From: Deltaproteobacteria bacterium
GTDB taxonomy: Bacteria > Desulfobacterota > Syntrophorhabdia > Syntrophorhabdales > Syntrophorhabdaceae
DNA length: 64,000 nucleotides
Assembly (NCBI GenBank): GCA_022711595.1
Contig: JAKLET010000001.1
Span: 62,001 to 126,000, forward strand
Reading direction: 5' to 3'
In this document: in pieces, positions 18,831-28,570 of the stretch
How positions within the stretch are numbered: the stretch's first letter is position 1
How the letters are laid out: each line of letters begins with the position of its first letter
The notes under the pieces: model-generated
Told to the model about the DNA's origin: nothing
Databases searched by the model: none
What the model saw: only the letters and a program-made list of their open reading frames with translations
Translations under genes and position numbers: made by a program

Positions 18831-20485
18831 CGTCTGAACACCACCCTTATGATAATGTGGACGCAAACAAACAGCAAGACCGCAAGGCACAGAAAGATGC
18901 CGGCAAAGTCGATCCACTTGAAGCCGAGTTCTCCTGCGAGCTCCTGCCGGGCCTCACCCTTTGCCGAGAGGAAACCCCGTATATCGTTCCAGGTCATTTT
19001 TGTCTCGCCGAGAAGGAAGAAATTGGCGAAAAGAGAGGAAGGGAGCGCAGACAACACGGTACCCTTGACCGGGATGTAGGAGATGCCGCTCTCCTCGGGC
19101 AGGACCAGGTACATGGACTGGTAAAAAGGTGCGTCGTCGGAGTGACAGGTGGAACAGACCTTTTCCCTTTTCTGCACCTGGGAATAATCGTGATGGATCC
19201 CGGTGACAACGATGGAACCGCGGACGAGAACATCGTCTTGCAACCCTTTCTGCAATGCCGTGAAAAAGGGGACAAGCTCCGATGACTCGATGCGCCCGTC
19301 CGCGTTCACATCCACATGCTCCCTGACGGGCCTCTTTGTGCCGAAAAGCCTCGAAATATCATTGTGGCCGATCTTTCTCCCGTTTTTGCGCTCGCCGACG
19401 CTCACGGTAAAAACCATGCTCTTTGTCGAGCGCGGGCTGTGACAGGTCGAGCACTCAAGATACATGAAGTGCAGCTGCGCGTGGGGAAGCCACGCGTGCT
19501 TCTCCTTGTAATCCTTGTGGCAGCGGGCGCACACCTCCACCCTTTCGGCGGCATCCAGTTCACGGTAGGTCTTCACCTTGTGCGGGTCGTGGCAATCGGT
19601 GCAATTTGCGGCTGACCCCTTCGCGTGCGTGGTCCCTTTGTAGACATGGTACACCTCATTATGACACTTCGCGCAGACCTCATCGTTGATGCGCGCCTGA
19701 GATATATGACAGTCCTGACAGCCGACTCCGCCCTTTCCGTGGGAGGTCAGCTTGTAGAGTTCGCTCAGGGGGAGACGGGGGACAACGCTGTGAGGATCAA
19801 GAGGTATGCTGGTCCTCGCCGCCCCGTTCATTTCGAGACCGGCCTTCTGGAAAACCCTGTTCTCCACGTGACATCCGCTGCAGGAGATCGCCTTCGTGCC
19901 GATGTTGTGGGCGCCGCCCCTGGCAGAATAAGTCCTTTTGATCTTATAGCTTTCCTTCAGCACGGACTGTGCATGGACGAGAAAATCCCTCCACTCCTTT
20001 TCATCGACAAATTTGTTGCCGTCCTTATCAACAATGCTTTTTGCCATGGGCTGCTTCCCCGCGTCGACCGTAACGGTGATATGCCCGTGAACGGTTTTCG
20101 CGTGGCACCCGGCGCACTCCAATGCCGCCAGGTGCTTCCGGGCGGAAGGAAGCGTCCTGTGGGCTGCAGACGGATGGCATGAGGTGCATTTCTTTTTGTC
20201 CCGCGCAGGGTTGTGGGCATTGTGGCATTTCGCGCATACCAATCCTTTCTGGGAGTGGATGCTTGCCTGGTATTGTTTTGCCGTTTCACCGTGGCACGAG
20301 GTGCAGCCGGGCTTCAAAAGCTTGTCGGCATGGGGAAGGTCCTTTATATCACTATGACACGCAACGCAATCCAGTTTCCCGTGATCTGCCTTTTTGTATT
20401 TGTCGTGGCATTCGAAACATTCTTCTGCGGCTATGACACACAGGGGAAAGAGAAAAAGGATCACAATGGCAAGAAAGCGTCGCAT
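18827..20485 (-). CDS. Thirteen-haem cytochrome c with EF-hand-like loops and C-terminal membrane anchor
   Basis: A 552-residue exported multihaem cytochrome. After a signal peptide (RRFLAIVILFLFPLCVIA) I count 13 CxxCH haem motifs, from CFECH near residue 23 to CSTCH near residue 440. Two acidic loops resemble EF-hand calcium sites: DKDGNKFVDEKE (about 155) and DVNADGRIESSE (about 385). A C-terminal helix (FAGIFLCLAVLLFVCVHIIIRVVF) anchors it. The layout (anchored periplasmic multihaem protein plus cytochrome b) suits quinone-linked electron exchange with periplasmic acceptors. No NapC/NrfA or octahaem reductase signature is evident, so the terminal acceptor is unknown. Confidence 0.9.
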   Translation of the reverse strand: MRRFLAIVILFLFPLCVIAAEECFECHDKYKKADHGKLDCVACHSDIKDLPHADKLLKPGCTSCHGETAKQYQASIHSQKGLVCAKCHNAHNPARDKKKCTSCHPSAAHRTLPSARKHLAALECAGCHAKTVHGHITVTVDAGKQPMAKSIVDKDGNKFVDEKEWRDFLVHAQSVLKESYKIKRTYSARGGAHNIGTKAISCSGCHVENRVFQKAGLEMNGAARTSIPLDPHSVVPRLPLSELYKLTSHGKGGVGCQDCHISQARINDEVCAKCHNEVYHVYKGTTHAKGSAANCTDCHDPHKVKTYRELDAAERVEVCARCHKDYKEKHAWLPHAQLHFMYLECSTCHSPRSTKSMVFTVSVGERKNGRKIGHNDISRLFGTKRPVREHVDVNADGRIESSELVPFFTALQKGLQDDVLVRGSIVVTGIHHDYSQVQKREKVCSTCHSDDAPFYQSMYLVLPEESGISYIPVKGTVLSALPSSLFANFFLLGETKMTWNDIRGFLSAKGEARQELAGELGFKWIDFAGIFLCLAVLLFVCVHIIIRVVFRR

Positions 20486-20621
20486 TTATCTCACTACCTG
20501 TCAATTTTATCGCGGAAGCAAAGGAAATGCAAGAAACTGCGGCGGCAGTTCATTTTTTAACTCTATTTTTTTCACTTCCTGCCGATAAGAATAATACGTA
20601 TCCTGGCGATAAAGGTTATAC

Positions 20622-20858
20622 ATGAGCGACGCATTTTCTCAGGCAGATCTCGATGCATTATTGGGTGATCTTGGATCACCCTCATCGGAAACACCGGCCG
20701 AAGTATCGGAGATGGACAAGCTGTTTCTCGACCTCTCGGCGCTCCAGGCCCAAACGCCCGCGCCGGCCCAGGAACCCTGCTGTGCCGACCCGTCGTCCGA
20801 CAGCGAAAACCTCTCGCAGGACCAGATCGACGAACTCCTGAAGCAATTCCTGGGATAA
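20622..20858 (+). CDS. Small acidic protein with two FliM N-terminal-like motifs
   Basis: A 78-residue protein with no globular domain I can name. Its first residues, FSQADLDALLGDL, and its last, LSQDQIDELLKQFLG, both match the short LSQxEIDALL peptide that opens the flagellar switch protein FliM and binds CheY. The middle is Ser/Pro/Ala-rich with a lone Cys-Cys pair. No flagellar gene is present in the window. The start is reasonable (codon use and amphipathic pattern) but has no strong ribosome site. It could be a free FliM-like decoy peptide or an unrelated coil with chance similarity. Confidence 0.55.
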   Translation: MSDAFSQADLDALLGDLGSPSSETPAEVSEMDKLFLDLSALQAQTPAPAQEPCCADPSSDSENLSQDQIDELLKQFLG

Positions 20859-20864
20859 AGAACA

Positions 20865-20902
20865 GCTTGAACCGCTTGAGTCGTTTAAACCGCTTGAACT
20901 GG
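20865..20902. repeat. CCGCTTGAA-family repeat block
   Basis: GCTTGAACCGCTTGAG followed by TTTAAACCGCTTGAACTGG directly after the small gene. It is in the opposite orientation to the block at 21093-21129, so the two form an inverted pair about 190 bases apart. The sequence between them holds no gene I can support. Confidence 0.65.
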
Positions 20903-21092
20903 AAAAACAAGATGATTTGAATGCTTGACAAGCTTTCGATAACTTACTCATAACTTGTCACTCCGGCTTTTAAAAGTCGGATCCAGGCGGTTTCTATTCC
21001 CTGGATGTCGCCTGCGCGAGCGAGGATACCGGGTCTTAGGCCGGAATGAAAATAATCAAATACATTGGAAAACAGGCTTTTTTGTTTTTTCC

Positions 21093-21129
21093 GTTGAAGC
21101 GGTTCGAGCAGTTCAAGCGGTTCAAGCCG
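21093..21129. repeat. TTCAAGCGG-family repeat block
   Basis: GTTGAAGCGGTTCGAGC followed by AGTTCAAGCGGTTCAAGC, just downstream of the corA stop. It is a member of the same dispersed family as 9394-9427 and 18176-18198. Confidence 0.65.
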
Positions 21130-21132
21130 TCT

Positions 21133-22044
21133 TTACTTCCTCATCCGCCAGAAGAAGAAAAAACCGAGCATGGCCACAAAAGCAATGGCCATTATGATCC
21201 AGAAGGCATGTGTGTGTTTCTGGATAGGGATGGCAACGTTCATGGAGAAGGCACTGACGACGAAGGTCGGGACCATGATGGCAATGGTGATCATGGTGAG
21301 TTTTTTCATGAGGATGTTAAGGTTGTTGTTCACAATGGACACCCTCGCGTCCATCATGCTTGCGAGAATGTTCGAATATATCTCCGCCTGCTTGTAGCAC
21401 TGCGTGTTTTCGATGGTGATATCATCGAGAAGCTCCGTGTCTTCGACGGTGAAACCGATCCTCTGCGTGTAGATCTTCATCTTCTCTATGAGGACGGAAT
21501 TGGAGTTAATGGCGTTCTGGTAGTAGACAAGGCTTTTTTCCAGGGCAAAAAGGTTCAGCAGGTATGTGTTCTCCATGGAGGTGCTGATTTTTTCACCAAG
21601 CTCGTCGGAAACCATGTCGATCACTCTCAGGTGTTCAAGGAAACGAAAAATGGTGTAGTTCACGATCTTGATCATGATCTCGGCAAGCCTGTTCACCTTT
21701 GAAAACGTCTTGCTGTCAAAGACCGGGAGGTCCTCGGCCATGACCATGATCAGGACATCATCGAAGAGGAACATACCCATTGAGGACACGAGGAACTCGA
21801 AGGAATGCTCGGCCTGATAATTGACAGGCACCTTGAGAATGATGGCCACATGGTTCGACTCTATCTCGATACGGGAAAGCTCGTCAGGGTCGAGGGCGGA
21901 CTGGAGGGTGTGCTCGTCGATCTGGTAATGATCGATAAGGTATTTTCTCTCCTGTTCATCGGGATTGATATAGACGGCGATATTCTCCTTTTCGCCGCCG
22001 CTTTCCATTACCCGTGATTCTACTATGTTGTAAAGCTTTACCAT
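21133..22044 (-). CDS. corA: CorA-family divalent metal ion transporter
   Basis: A 303-residue inner-membrane channel protein. The long N-terminal cytoplasmic domain (DEHTLQSALDPDELSRIEIESNHVAIILKVP) leads to two C-terminal helices (LTMITIAIMVPTFVVSAFSMNVAIPI and FWIIMAIAFVAMLGFFFFWRMRK), as in CorA. The usual pore-loop signature Gly-Met-Asn is Ser-Met-Asn here (AFSMNVAIP). The Asn and Met are kept, so transport is plausible, but ion choice may differ from classic Mg2+/Co2+ CorA. It is a single gene flanked by a repeat block and the enolase gene. Start choice is uncertain. Confidence 0.85.
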   Translation of the reverse strand: MVKLYNIVESRVMESGGEKENIAVYINPDEQERKYLIDHYQIDEHTLQSALDPDELSRIEIESNHVAIILKVPVNYQAEHSFEFLVSSMGMFLFDDVLIMVMAEDLPVFDSKTFSKVNRLAEIMIKIVNYTIFRFLEHLRVIDMVSDELGEKISTSMENTYLLNLFALEKSLVYYQNAINSNSVLIEKMKIYTQRIGFTVEDTELLDDITIENTQCYKQAEIYSNILASMMDARVSIVNNNLNILMKKLTMITIAIMVPTFVVSAFSMNVAIPIQKHTHAFWIIMAIAFVAMLGFFFFWRMRK

Positions 22045-22190
22045 TCAAGATACCGTTCTTTTCGGGATTGTTTTCTACAATGTATCCCATCCTGCCGTAA
22101 AAATCATCGAAATTCAGAGGAAAGGCCGGGGGCCTCATCACATTCCCCGTCGTTTCAGTTTACACCGCCATGCGGGAGGTCAAAAGAGCA

Positions 22191-22258
22191 ACCCCGGGAG
22201 CACAAACCTCTCCGGGGCTGCCGTCCTCAGACACCTGCCGGGAGCCTGTTATCTCCCG
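22191..22258 (-). terminator. Hairpins downstream of enolase
   Basis: Directly after the eno stop on the minus strand is a perfect CGGGAG/CTCCCG stem (22239-22244 with 22253-22258). Further on is a stronger CCCCGG/CCGGGG stem (22192-22197 with 22212-22217) followed on the minus strand by TTGCTCTTTT. Together they probably end enolase transcription. Confidence 0.45.
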
Positions 22259-23791
<1,533 letters not shown>

Positions 23792-23794
23792 ATG

Positions 23795-24118
23795 ATGGAA
23801 AGAGGGAATATATTCAAGGGTATACCTGCACACGTACCCGACGAGATCTTCGAAACCATCGCCGAAGAAGGCGCCGTCAGGATCGAAAGGATCATATCCG
23901 GCGGACAGTCAACGCCGGAAGGTGAATGGTACGATCAGGACCGCAGTGAATGGGTGATGGTCCTCAAGGGAAGCGCCGAGATCATCTTTGAAGGTGAAAG
24001 GGACGCGATCATCCTGACAGCGGGCGACTATGTCAATATCGCGGCCCACCGCCGGCACCGGGTGATTCGGACTGACATCGACGGCCCCACGGTGTGGCTG
24101 GCCGTGCACTATCCCTGA
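23795..24118 (+). CDS. Small cupin-domain protein
   Basis: A 107-residue single-cupin protein: GEWYDQDRSEWVMVLKGSAEIIFEGERDAIILTAGDYVNIAAHRRHRVIRT, with the HRRHRV motif expected to bind a metal. Similar stand-alone cupins (phosphoribosylaminoimidazole-carboxylase-like or general metal-binding) have no fixed role. I start at the second of two adjacent ATGs because GGAGG is then five bases away; 23792 is also possible. It stands alone. Confidence 0.85.
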   Translation: MERGNIFKGIPAHVPDEIFETIAEEGAVRIERIISGGQSTPEGEWYDQDRSEWVMVLKGSAEIIFEGERDAIILTAGDYVNIAAHRRHRVIRTDIDGPTVWLAVHYP

Positions 24119-24125
24119 AAGAAAC

Positions 24126-24200
24126 GGGTGATGGGTCCGGGGTCATAGGCCATGGGAACAAATTTATTTTCCATGACCCATAACCTATTACCAATCACCT
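24126..24200. repeat. Long imperfect hairpin of the GGTTATGGG family
   Basis: A GGTGATGGGTCC... arm (from 24127) is mirrored by CCATGACCCATAACC...ATCACC (24171-24199). About 22 of 29 positions pair around a short AT-rich loop. It lies between the convergent cupin and kinase genes, where it could also act as a bidirectional terminator. Confidence 0.55.
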
Positions 24201-24207
24201 GTCTTTT

Positions 24208-25512
24208 TCAGGTTTTGGTTTCTACGACGCGCTCTATGAGCTCTTTCAAGTCATTTGCCTTGTAAGGTTTTGTGATGGCCCCGACAAATCCGAAATCAGA
24301 GTACCGGGCTATTGCGGAATCATTCGTATAACCGCTTGATATAATGGCTTTGACCTCCGGGTCAATACGGAGCAGTTCGGTCATGGCCTCCTTGCCGCCA
24401 GCACCCCGCTTGACCGTCAGATCGAGTATGACCACCTCAAAGCGGCCGCCTGACTGTTGTTCCTTGATATACAGATCGATCGCTTCCAGTCCGTTCTCCG
24501 CCAGGACCGCCTCATATCCCAGTCTGCTTATGATCTGCTGTGCAATATCACGGATGATCTTTTCATCGTCCATAAAGAGGATCTTCCCTTTGGGCGACAC
24601 TCGCTGCGGAGCCTCCGGCGCCCTTCTCACCTTTGCCGGCACCAGCAGGGGGAGATAGACATGGACCGTCGTCCCTTTCCCCGGAACCGATTCGGCCGTC
24701 ACCGTCCCGTTATGCTTTCTCGCGATAGAATAGACAACGGCCAGACCAAGCCCCATCCCCTTCTGCGAACCCATCACTTTAGTTGTGAAATAGGGATCAA
24801 AGATCCTCGGGAGAACATCCTCGGTCATACCGCATCCCTCGTCCTCAAAGGAGATCCGGACATAGTTGCCGCTCTCGAGAGGGATCGAGCCGTCCTCTCC
24901 GATCAAAGCACGGTCAATGGAAACCTTGAGTGTGCCGCCGCGCGGCATTGCTTCCCTGGAGTTGACGGCAATATTGTTGATGACCTGCCTGATCTGTCCC
25001 TCATCGGCTTCGACGCGGTTAAGGCTGTCTGAAATCGAAAAACGGGCGGTGATCCCGGATCCGGCCAGGGCGTTTTCCAATGCTTCCTTCACAAGGGCAT
25101 TGAGGTTGATGATCTTTTTCGCTGGTTCTCCGCCTTTTGAAAAGGTAATGAGCTGCTGGGTCAGTTCCTTTCCCATGAAAGATATGCGTTCAGCTTCGGA
25201 AAGGAGTTCATAGACCATGTTCTGCGGACCGATGCGTGTTTTGGCAAGGGCGATATAACCTGTTACAGCCATGAGAAGGTTGTTGAAATCATGGGCTATT
25301 CCACCCGCGAGCGTCCCGATGGATTCAAGGTTCTTCATCTTCAGGATCTCGGCTTGAGCTTCCCTGCTGATGAATGCAAGGCCGCCCCCGCCGCCGGCAC
25401 CTTCGTATTTTTCTCTCAATTCCGAAAGTGCCTTCCTGAGATCGCTGACCTCCTTCCTCAACCGATCCAGCTCAACCATGGACCATTCTTCAGATCGTTT
25501 CGTATCGGTCAT
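24208..25512 (-). CDS. Hybrid sensor histidine kinase with C-terminal receiver domain
   Basis: About 434 residues, with no transmembrane segment. A short coiled coil (MVELDRLRKEVSDLRKALSELREK) leads to a phospho-acceptor domain with the His in TLAGGIAHDFNNLLMAV, an HATPase domain (NNIAVNSREAMPRGG; FEDEGCGM; GMGLGLAVVYSI) and a receiver domain with the Asp in VVILDLTV and a Lys in ITKPYKAND. The architecture is common for cytoplasmic kinases that signal to a separate regulator. I prefer the start at 25512 (MTDTKRSEEW); the frame extends upstream into a repeat copy. The signal sensed is unknown. Confidence 0.88.
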   Translation of the reverse strand: MTDTKRSEEWSMVELDRLRKEVSDLRKALSELREKYEGAGGGGGLAFISREAQAEILKMKNLESIGTLAGGIAHDFNNLLMAVTGYIALAKTRIGPQNMVYELLSEAERISFMGKELTQQLITFSKGGEPAKKIINLNALVKEALENALAGSGITARFSISDSLNRVEADEGQIRQVINNIAVNSREAMPRGGTLKVSIDRALIGEDGSIPLESGNYVRISFEDEGCGMTEDVLPRIFDPYFTTKVMGSQKGMGLGLAVVYSIARKHNGTVTAESVPGKGTTVHVYLPLLVPAKVRRAPEAPQRVSPKGKILFMDDEKIIRDIAQQIISRLGYEAVLAENGLEAIDLYIKEQQSGGRFEVVILDLTVKRGAGGKEAMTELLRIDPEVKAIISSGYTNDSAIARYSDFGFVGAITKPYKANDLKELIERVVETKT

Positions 25513-25515
25513 GCC

Positions 25516-25622
25516 CCGTAACCCCCCTGGTCCCCCTGCTGCAATTGAGAGCACCGATCTTTTTTCTCAACCGGCCCGGCCCAACCTTTCAGTAATACCC
25601 CGTAACCCCCCTGGTCCCCCTG
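25516..25622. repeat. Direct repeat (25 bases) upstream of hybrid kinase
   Basis: CCCCGTAACCCCCCTGG plus TCCCCCTG occurs twice without change, about 80 bases apart (near 25516-25540 and 25598-25622). The first copy sits immediately before the chosen start of the kinase gene, so it may mislead start prediction. Confidence 0.6.
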
Positions 25623-25738
25623 TTCACAATGTTTTAAATAACTTTTTGTCCGGTAAAAAGAGTTCATAACATTATCATAAAATCCAAAAAATCAAATGAT
25701 AAATATCAGATAAACAAATGATAAGTACAAGCTATCAC

Positions 25739-28384
25739 CTACTTGAGGGACATGAGAAATGTCCTGAGGCTTATTTTTTTACCGTTCAGGGAGAGCTTGT
25801 TTCTGATATGCTGCCTGTGAAGATTGACGGCGCTTTCTGAAACACCCAGTATCCCGGAGATTTCCTTCACGGTCTTCCCGTCGCGGATAAAGGCGGCAAC
25901 CTTTATCTCGGTGGGTGTGAAGTCCAGATTCACGGCTGTCATCTTCTGAATGAAAGGTGAGATGATGTCCCTGATGTTCGATTCGATGACGTCCAGGTAG
26001 GTCTTCTGCCTTTCGCTGATCTGGTTTGACCTCAATTTGTCCAGATAGGGAAAGATAAGCTGTTTGAAATTCACGAGGATCTTCTGCTCCATCTCGTCAC
26101 GGTCCCGCTCGCGTTGCTTCAGGAGCGCCTTCAGCGCGGCATTCGCTTCTTCGATGCCCTGCGATTTCTCTTTCAGCTCCTGTTCAGCTCTTTTACGTTC
26201 CGTTATGTCCTTTGCCATTCCCGAGAGCGTTCTGCCTTCAAGGGTGGCGCTGAGAAGGACGCTTTTCTTCTCGCCTGACTTTGTTAAAAGCTCCAGTTCG
26301 ATACTCGGGATCCTCTTCTCTTTTTTCAGGCTTTTCAGGAACGCCTTCCTGACCTGCGGGTCGGCATAATAACGGAAGGCCTTCTCGCGCCTTACCTCAT
26401 CGGGTGAATCAAAGCCGAGCATCTTTGCAAAAGCATCGTTGATATAGAGGATTCTGCCATCCACATCGGTCTGATAGATCCCGACGAGAGAGCTTTCCAC
26501 AAGGTCCCGGTACTGTTTTTCCGAGGCCCGCAGGGCCTCTTCGGCCCTTTTTTGCTCCGTGACGTCGTTGAGGAACGCATAGGTCACATCCTCGCCCATA
26601 AACCGGATCAGAATGGATGAAAGGAGCACCTGGAAGCGCTCTCCGTTGCGATTTTTAAGGCACACAAGGCGGTCTTTCAACTTGCCGTTTTTCTCAAGCT
26701 CCTTTATCACCTGGATCCTCTCGGCGGGATCGTCATAAAAATCCGATGTGCTCTGCCCGATTGCCTCCTCCCTTGGGAAGCGGAACGTGTCCGATGTTCT
26801 CTGGTTGATAAAAACAATGCGATCATCGTGAAGACTGGTGATAACCATCGGAAACGGCGCATTCTCAATAAGAAAGCGGTACTGCCTTTCGCCCTCCCTT
26901 AACTTCTCTTCCGCCTCTTTCCGCTGGGTCACATCCCTTATATAGGCAAGTGTGGCCGCCTCCCCGCGGTAGTTGATCGAGGTCGCCGAGGCTTCCACGT
27001 AGATCGTGGTCCCGTCCTTTCGAGATCCCCTGCATTCGTATTTTGAGGGAACACTCTCTCCCTGCTGCCTTCTGGCGTTCCTTTCCATGACCCATGCCGC
27101 GTCATCGGGATGGACCGTCAGGGACATTTCCTTTCCCAGTATCTCACGGGGATCATCATACCCGAAGATCTCAATATACTTCCTGTTGGTGAAAACAACC
27201 TTATCGCCCTTTATGATGGCCACCCCGTCGTTGGAGCTTTCAATGGCGGTCCGGTAACGCTCTTCCGATTCGCGCAGTTGTTCCACTACCTCCCTGCGTT
27301 CACTTATATCGTCGGTGAGGGTCCTGTTGAGAAGCTCAAGCTCCATGGTGCGCTCCTCGATCTTCTTTTCCAGTTCCCGGGTGTGGTCCTCGATCTTTTG
27401 CCGCAGCTGCGCCTGCCTGATCGCAAGCGCAAGGGTTGTGGCAACCTCGCGGGCGATCTCCACGTGTTCGTCGGTAAAAAAATGGCTTTGCCTGGAACAG
27501 ATATTGAGAGAGCCCGTTAACCTGTTATCGATCCACAGGGGGACCCGAAGATATGAATTGAAACCTTCCTGAAGCAGGGTCTTCTCGATCCCGCCATCGG
27601 TTCCGGCGGCAAAGATGTCCTGCTTGATGGTTACATGGCCCTCCATGAGATCTTCCGGCGCCAGGACATCATCGAGGTCCAGGATGGAACCTTCCGCGAA
27701 AACTGTCTTCGCATCTCCTTCAACGGCAAGGATGGTGCATGTACGTGCATCGAGACCGAAAGAAAAAACACTTGCCTGCTCTCCGGGCACAAGGTCCTTG
27801 ATGTGCTTCAAGGCCTTTCGGGCAATGCCCCTGGGGGCAGTATCCGCGAGGATGGCGTTACTCATGTCGCGGACCCTTTCGAGCCTTTTTGCATACCGCG
27901 CCTGCTCCTGGCTGGCCTCTTTCTGCCCGGTGATGTCCATCGCGGCCTTGATCGCTATCAGGCGCCCGTCAGACAGACGCATTGCCGTTGCCCGGCAGTC
28001 ATACCACCTGTTGTTGGCGGTATTGAAGTGCTCCCGGACATGAACACCTGCAGGGTTGCCGTTTTTATCCAGAATATGCCCGTTGATACAGTCGGGGCAG
28101 GGCCCGGTCCGGCCCTCATGGAACACTGCCCAGCATTTGCGTCCCCTTACATCGCCCAGGATATCAATGCCGCAGCTGTTGATGAAGAGGATCTCACGGG
28201 TGTTAATATCCGTCACATGGATCAAGGTGCTGACATTACCCAGGATTGACTCGACGATCTCCAGGCCCACTCCGGACAGACTGTCCAGTATGGGTGCAGG
28301 GATCCTCACCGGAATATCTTCTGAACCCGGCTTTACCTTTTTTTTCTTTTCTTCGCGAGGATCGTGCTGAAGTGAATCTTCCAT
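25739..28384 (-). CDS. Multi-PAS/GAF sensor with LuxR-type DNA-binding domain
   Basis: An 881-residue cytoplasmic one-component regulator. In order: a PAS domain with a CPDC motif (about residues 30-150), a GAF domain (about 170-335), a coiled coil, three PAS domains (about 370-480, 490-610, 615-730), another coiled coil (NAALKALLKQRERDRDEMEQKI) and a C-terminal LuxR/GerE helix-turn-helix (FTPTEIKVAAFIRDGKTVKEISGILGVSESAVNLHRQHIRNKL). There is no kinase or receiver part, so ligand or redox sensing by PAS/GAF probably controls DNA binding directly. The four-Cys-containing first PAS could hold a cofactor. It lies beside hydE, but no shared control is evident. Confidence 0.88.
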   Translation of the reverse strand: MEDSLQHDPREEKKKKVKPGSEDIPVRIPAPILDSLSGVGLEIVESILGNVSTLIHVTDINTREILFINSCGIDILGDVRGRKCWAVFHEGRTGPCPDCINGHILDKNGNPAGVHVREHFNTANNRWYDCRATAMRLSDGRLIAIKAAMDITGQKEASQEQARYAKRLERVRDMSNAILADTAPRGIARKALKHIKDLVPGEQASVFSFGLDARTCTILAVEGDAKTVFAEGSILDLDDVLAPEDLMEGHVTIKQDIFAAGTDGGIEKTLLQEGFNSYLRVPLWIDNRLTGSLNICSRQSHFFTDEHVEIAREVATTLALAIRQAQLRQKIEDHTRELEKKIEERTMELELLNRTLTDDISERREVVEQLRESEERYRTAIESSNDGVAIIKGDKVVFTNRKYIEIFGYDDPREILGKEMSLTVHPDDAAWVMERNARRQQGESVPSKYECRGSRKDGTTIYVEASATSINYRGEAATLAYIRDVTQRKEAEEKLREGERQYRFLIENAPFPMVITSLHDDRIVFINQRTSDTFRFPREEAIGQSTSDFYDDPAERIQVIKELEKNGKLKDRLVCLKNRNGERFQVLLSSILIRFMGEDVTYAFLNDVTEQKRAEEALRASEKQYRDLVESSLVGIYQTDVDGRILYINDAFAKMLGFDSPDEVRREKAFRYYADPQVRKAFLKSLKKEKRIPSIELELLTKSGEKKSVLLSATLEGRTLSGMAKDITERKRAEQELKEKSQGIEEANAALKALLKQRERDRDEMEQKILVNFKQLIFPYLDKLRSNQISERQKTYLDVIESNIRDIISPFIQKMTAVNLDFTPTEIKVAAFIRDGKTVKEISGILGVSESAVNLHRQHIRNKLSLNGKKISLRTFLMSLK

Positions 28385-28570
28385 TTACGCGTTGTCCGTT
28401 AATCTGTTATAACAACCTGCTCGAGAAGAACTCCGCGGCTTAATACTGATTTTTTCTTTTCTTTTTTACCCGTGATTCACCTTCAAGGATATTACCACGA
28501 AAAAAACTGCATTGACATAAAAAACCGTCTATTCTTGCAATCAAAAAAGCGAAGTCGTATATTTTGAGGC

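Noticed and set aside
21093-21129. GGTTCGAGC resembling a tRNA T-loop
   Set aside because: It belongs to the TTCAAGCGG repeat family; no acceptor or anticodon stem can be built around it.
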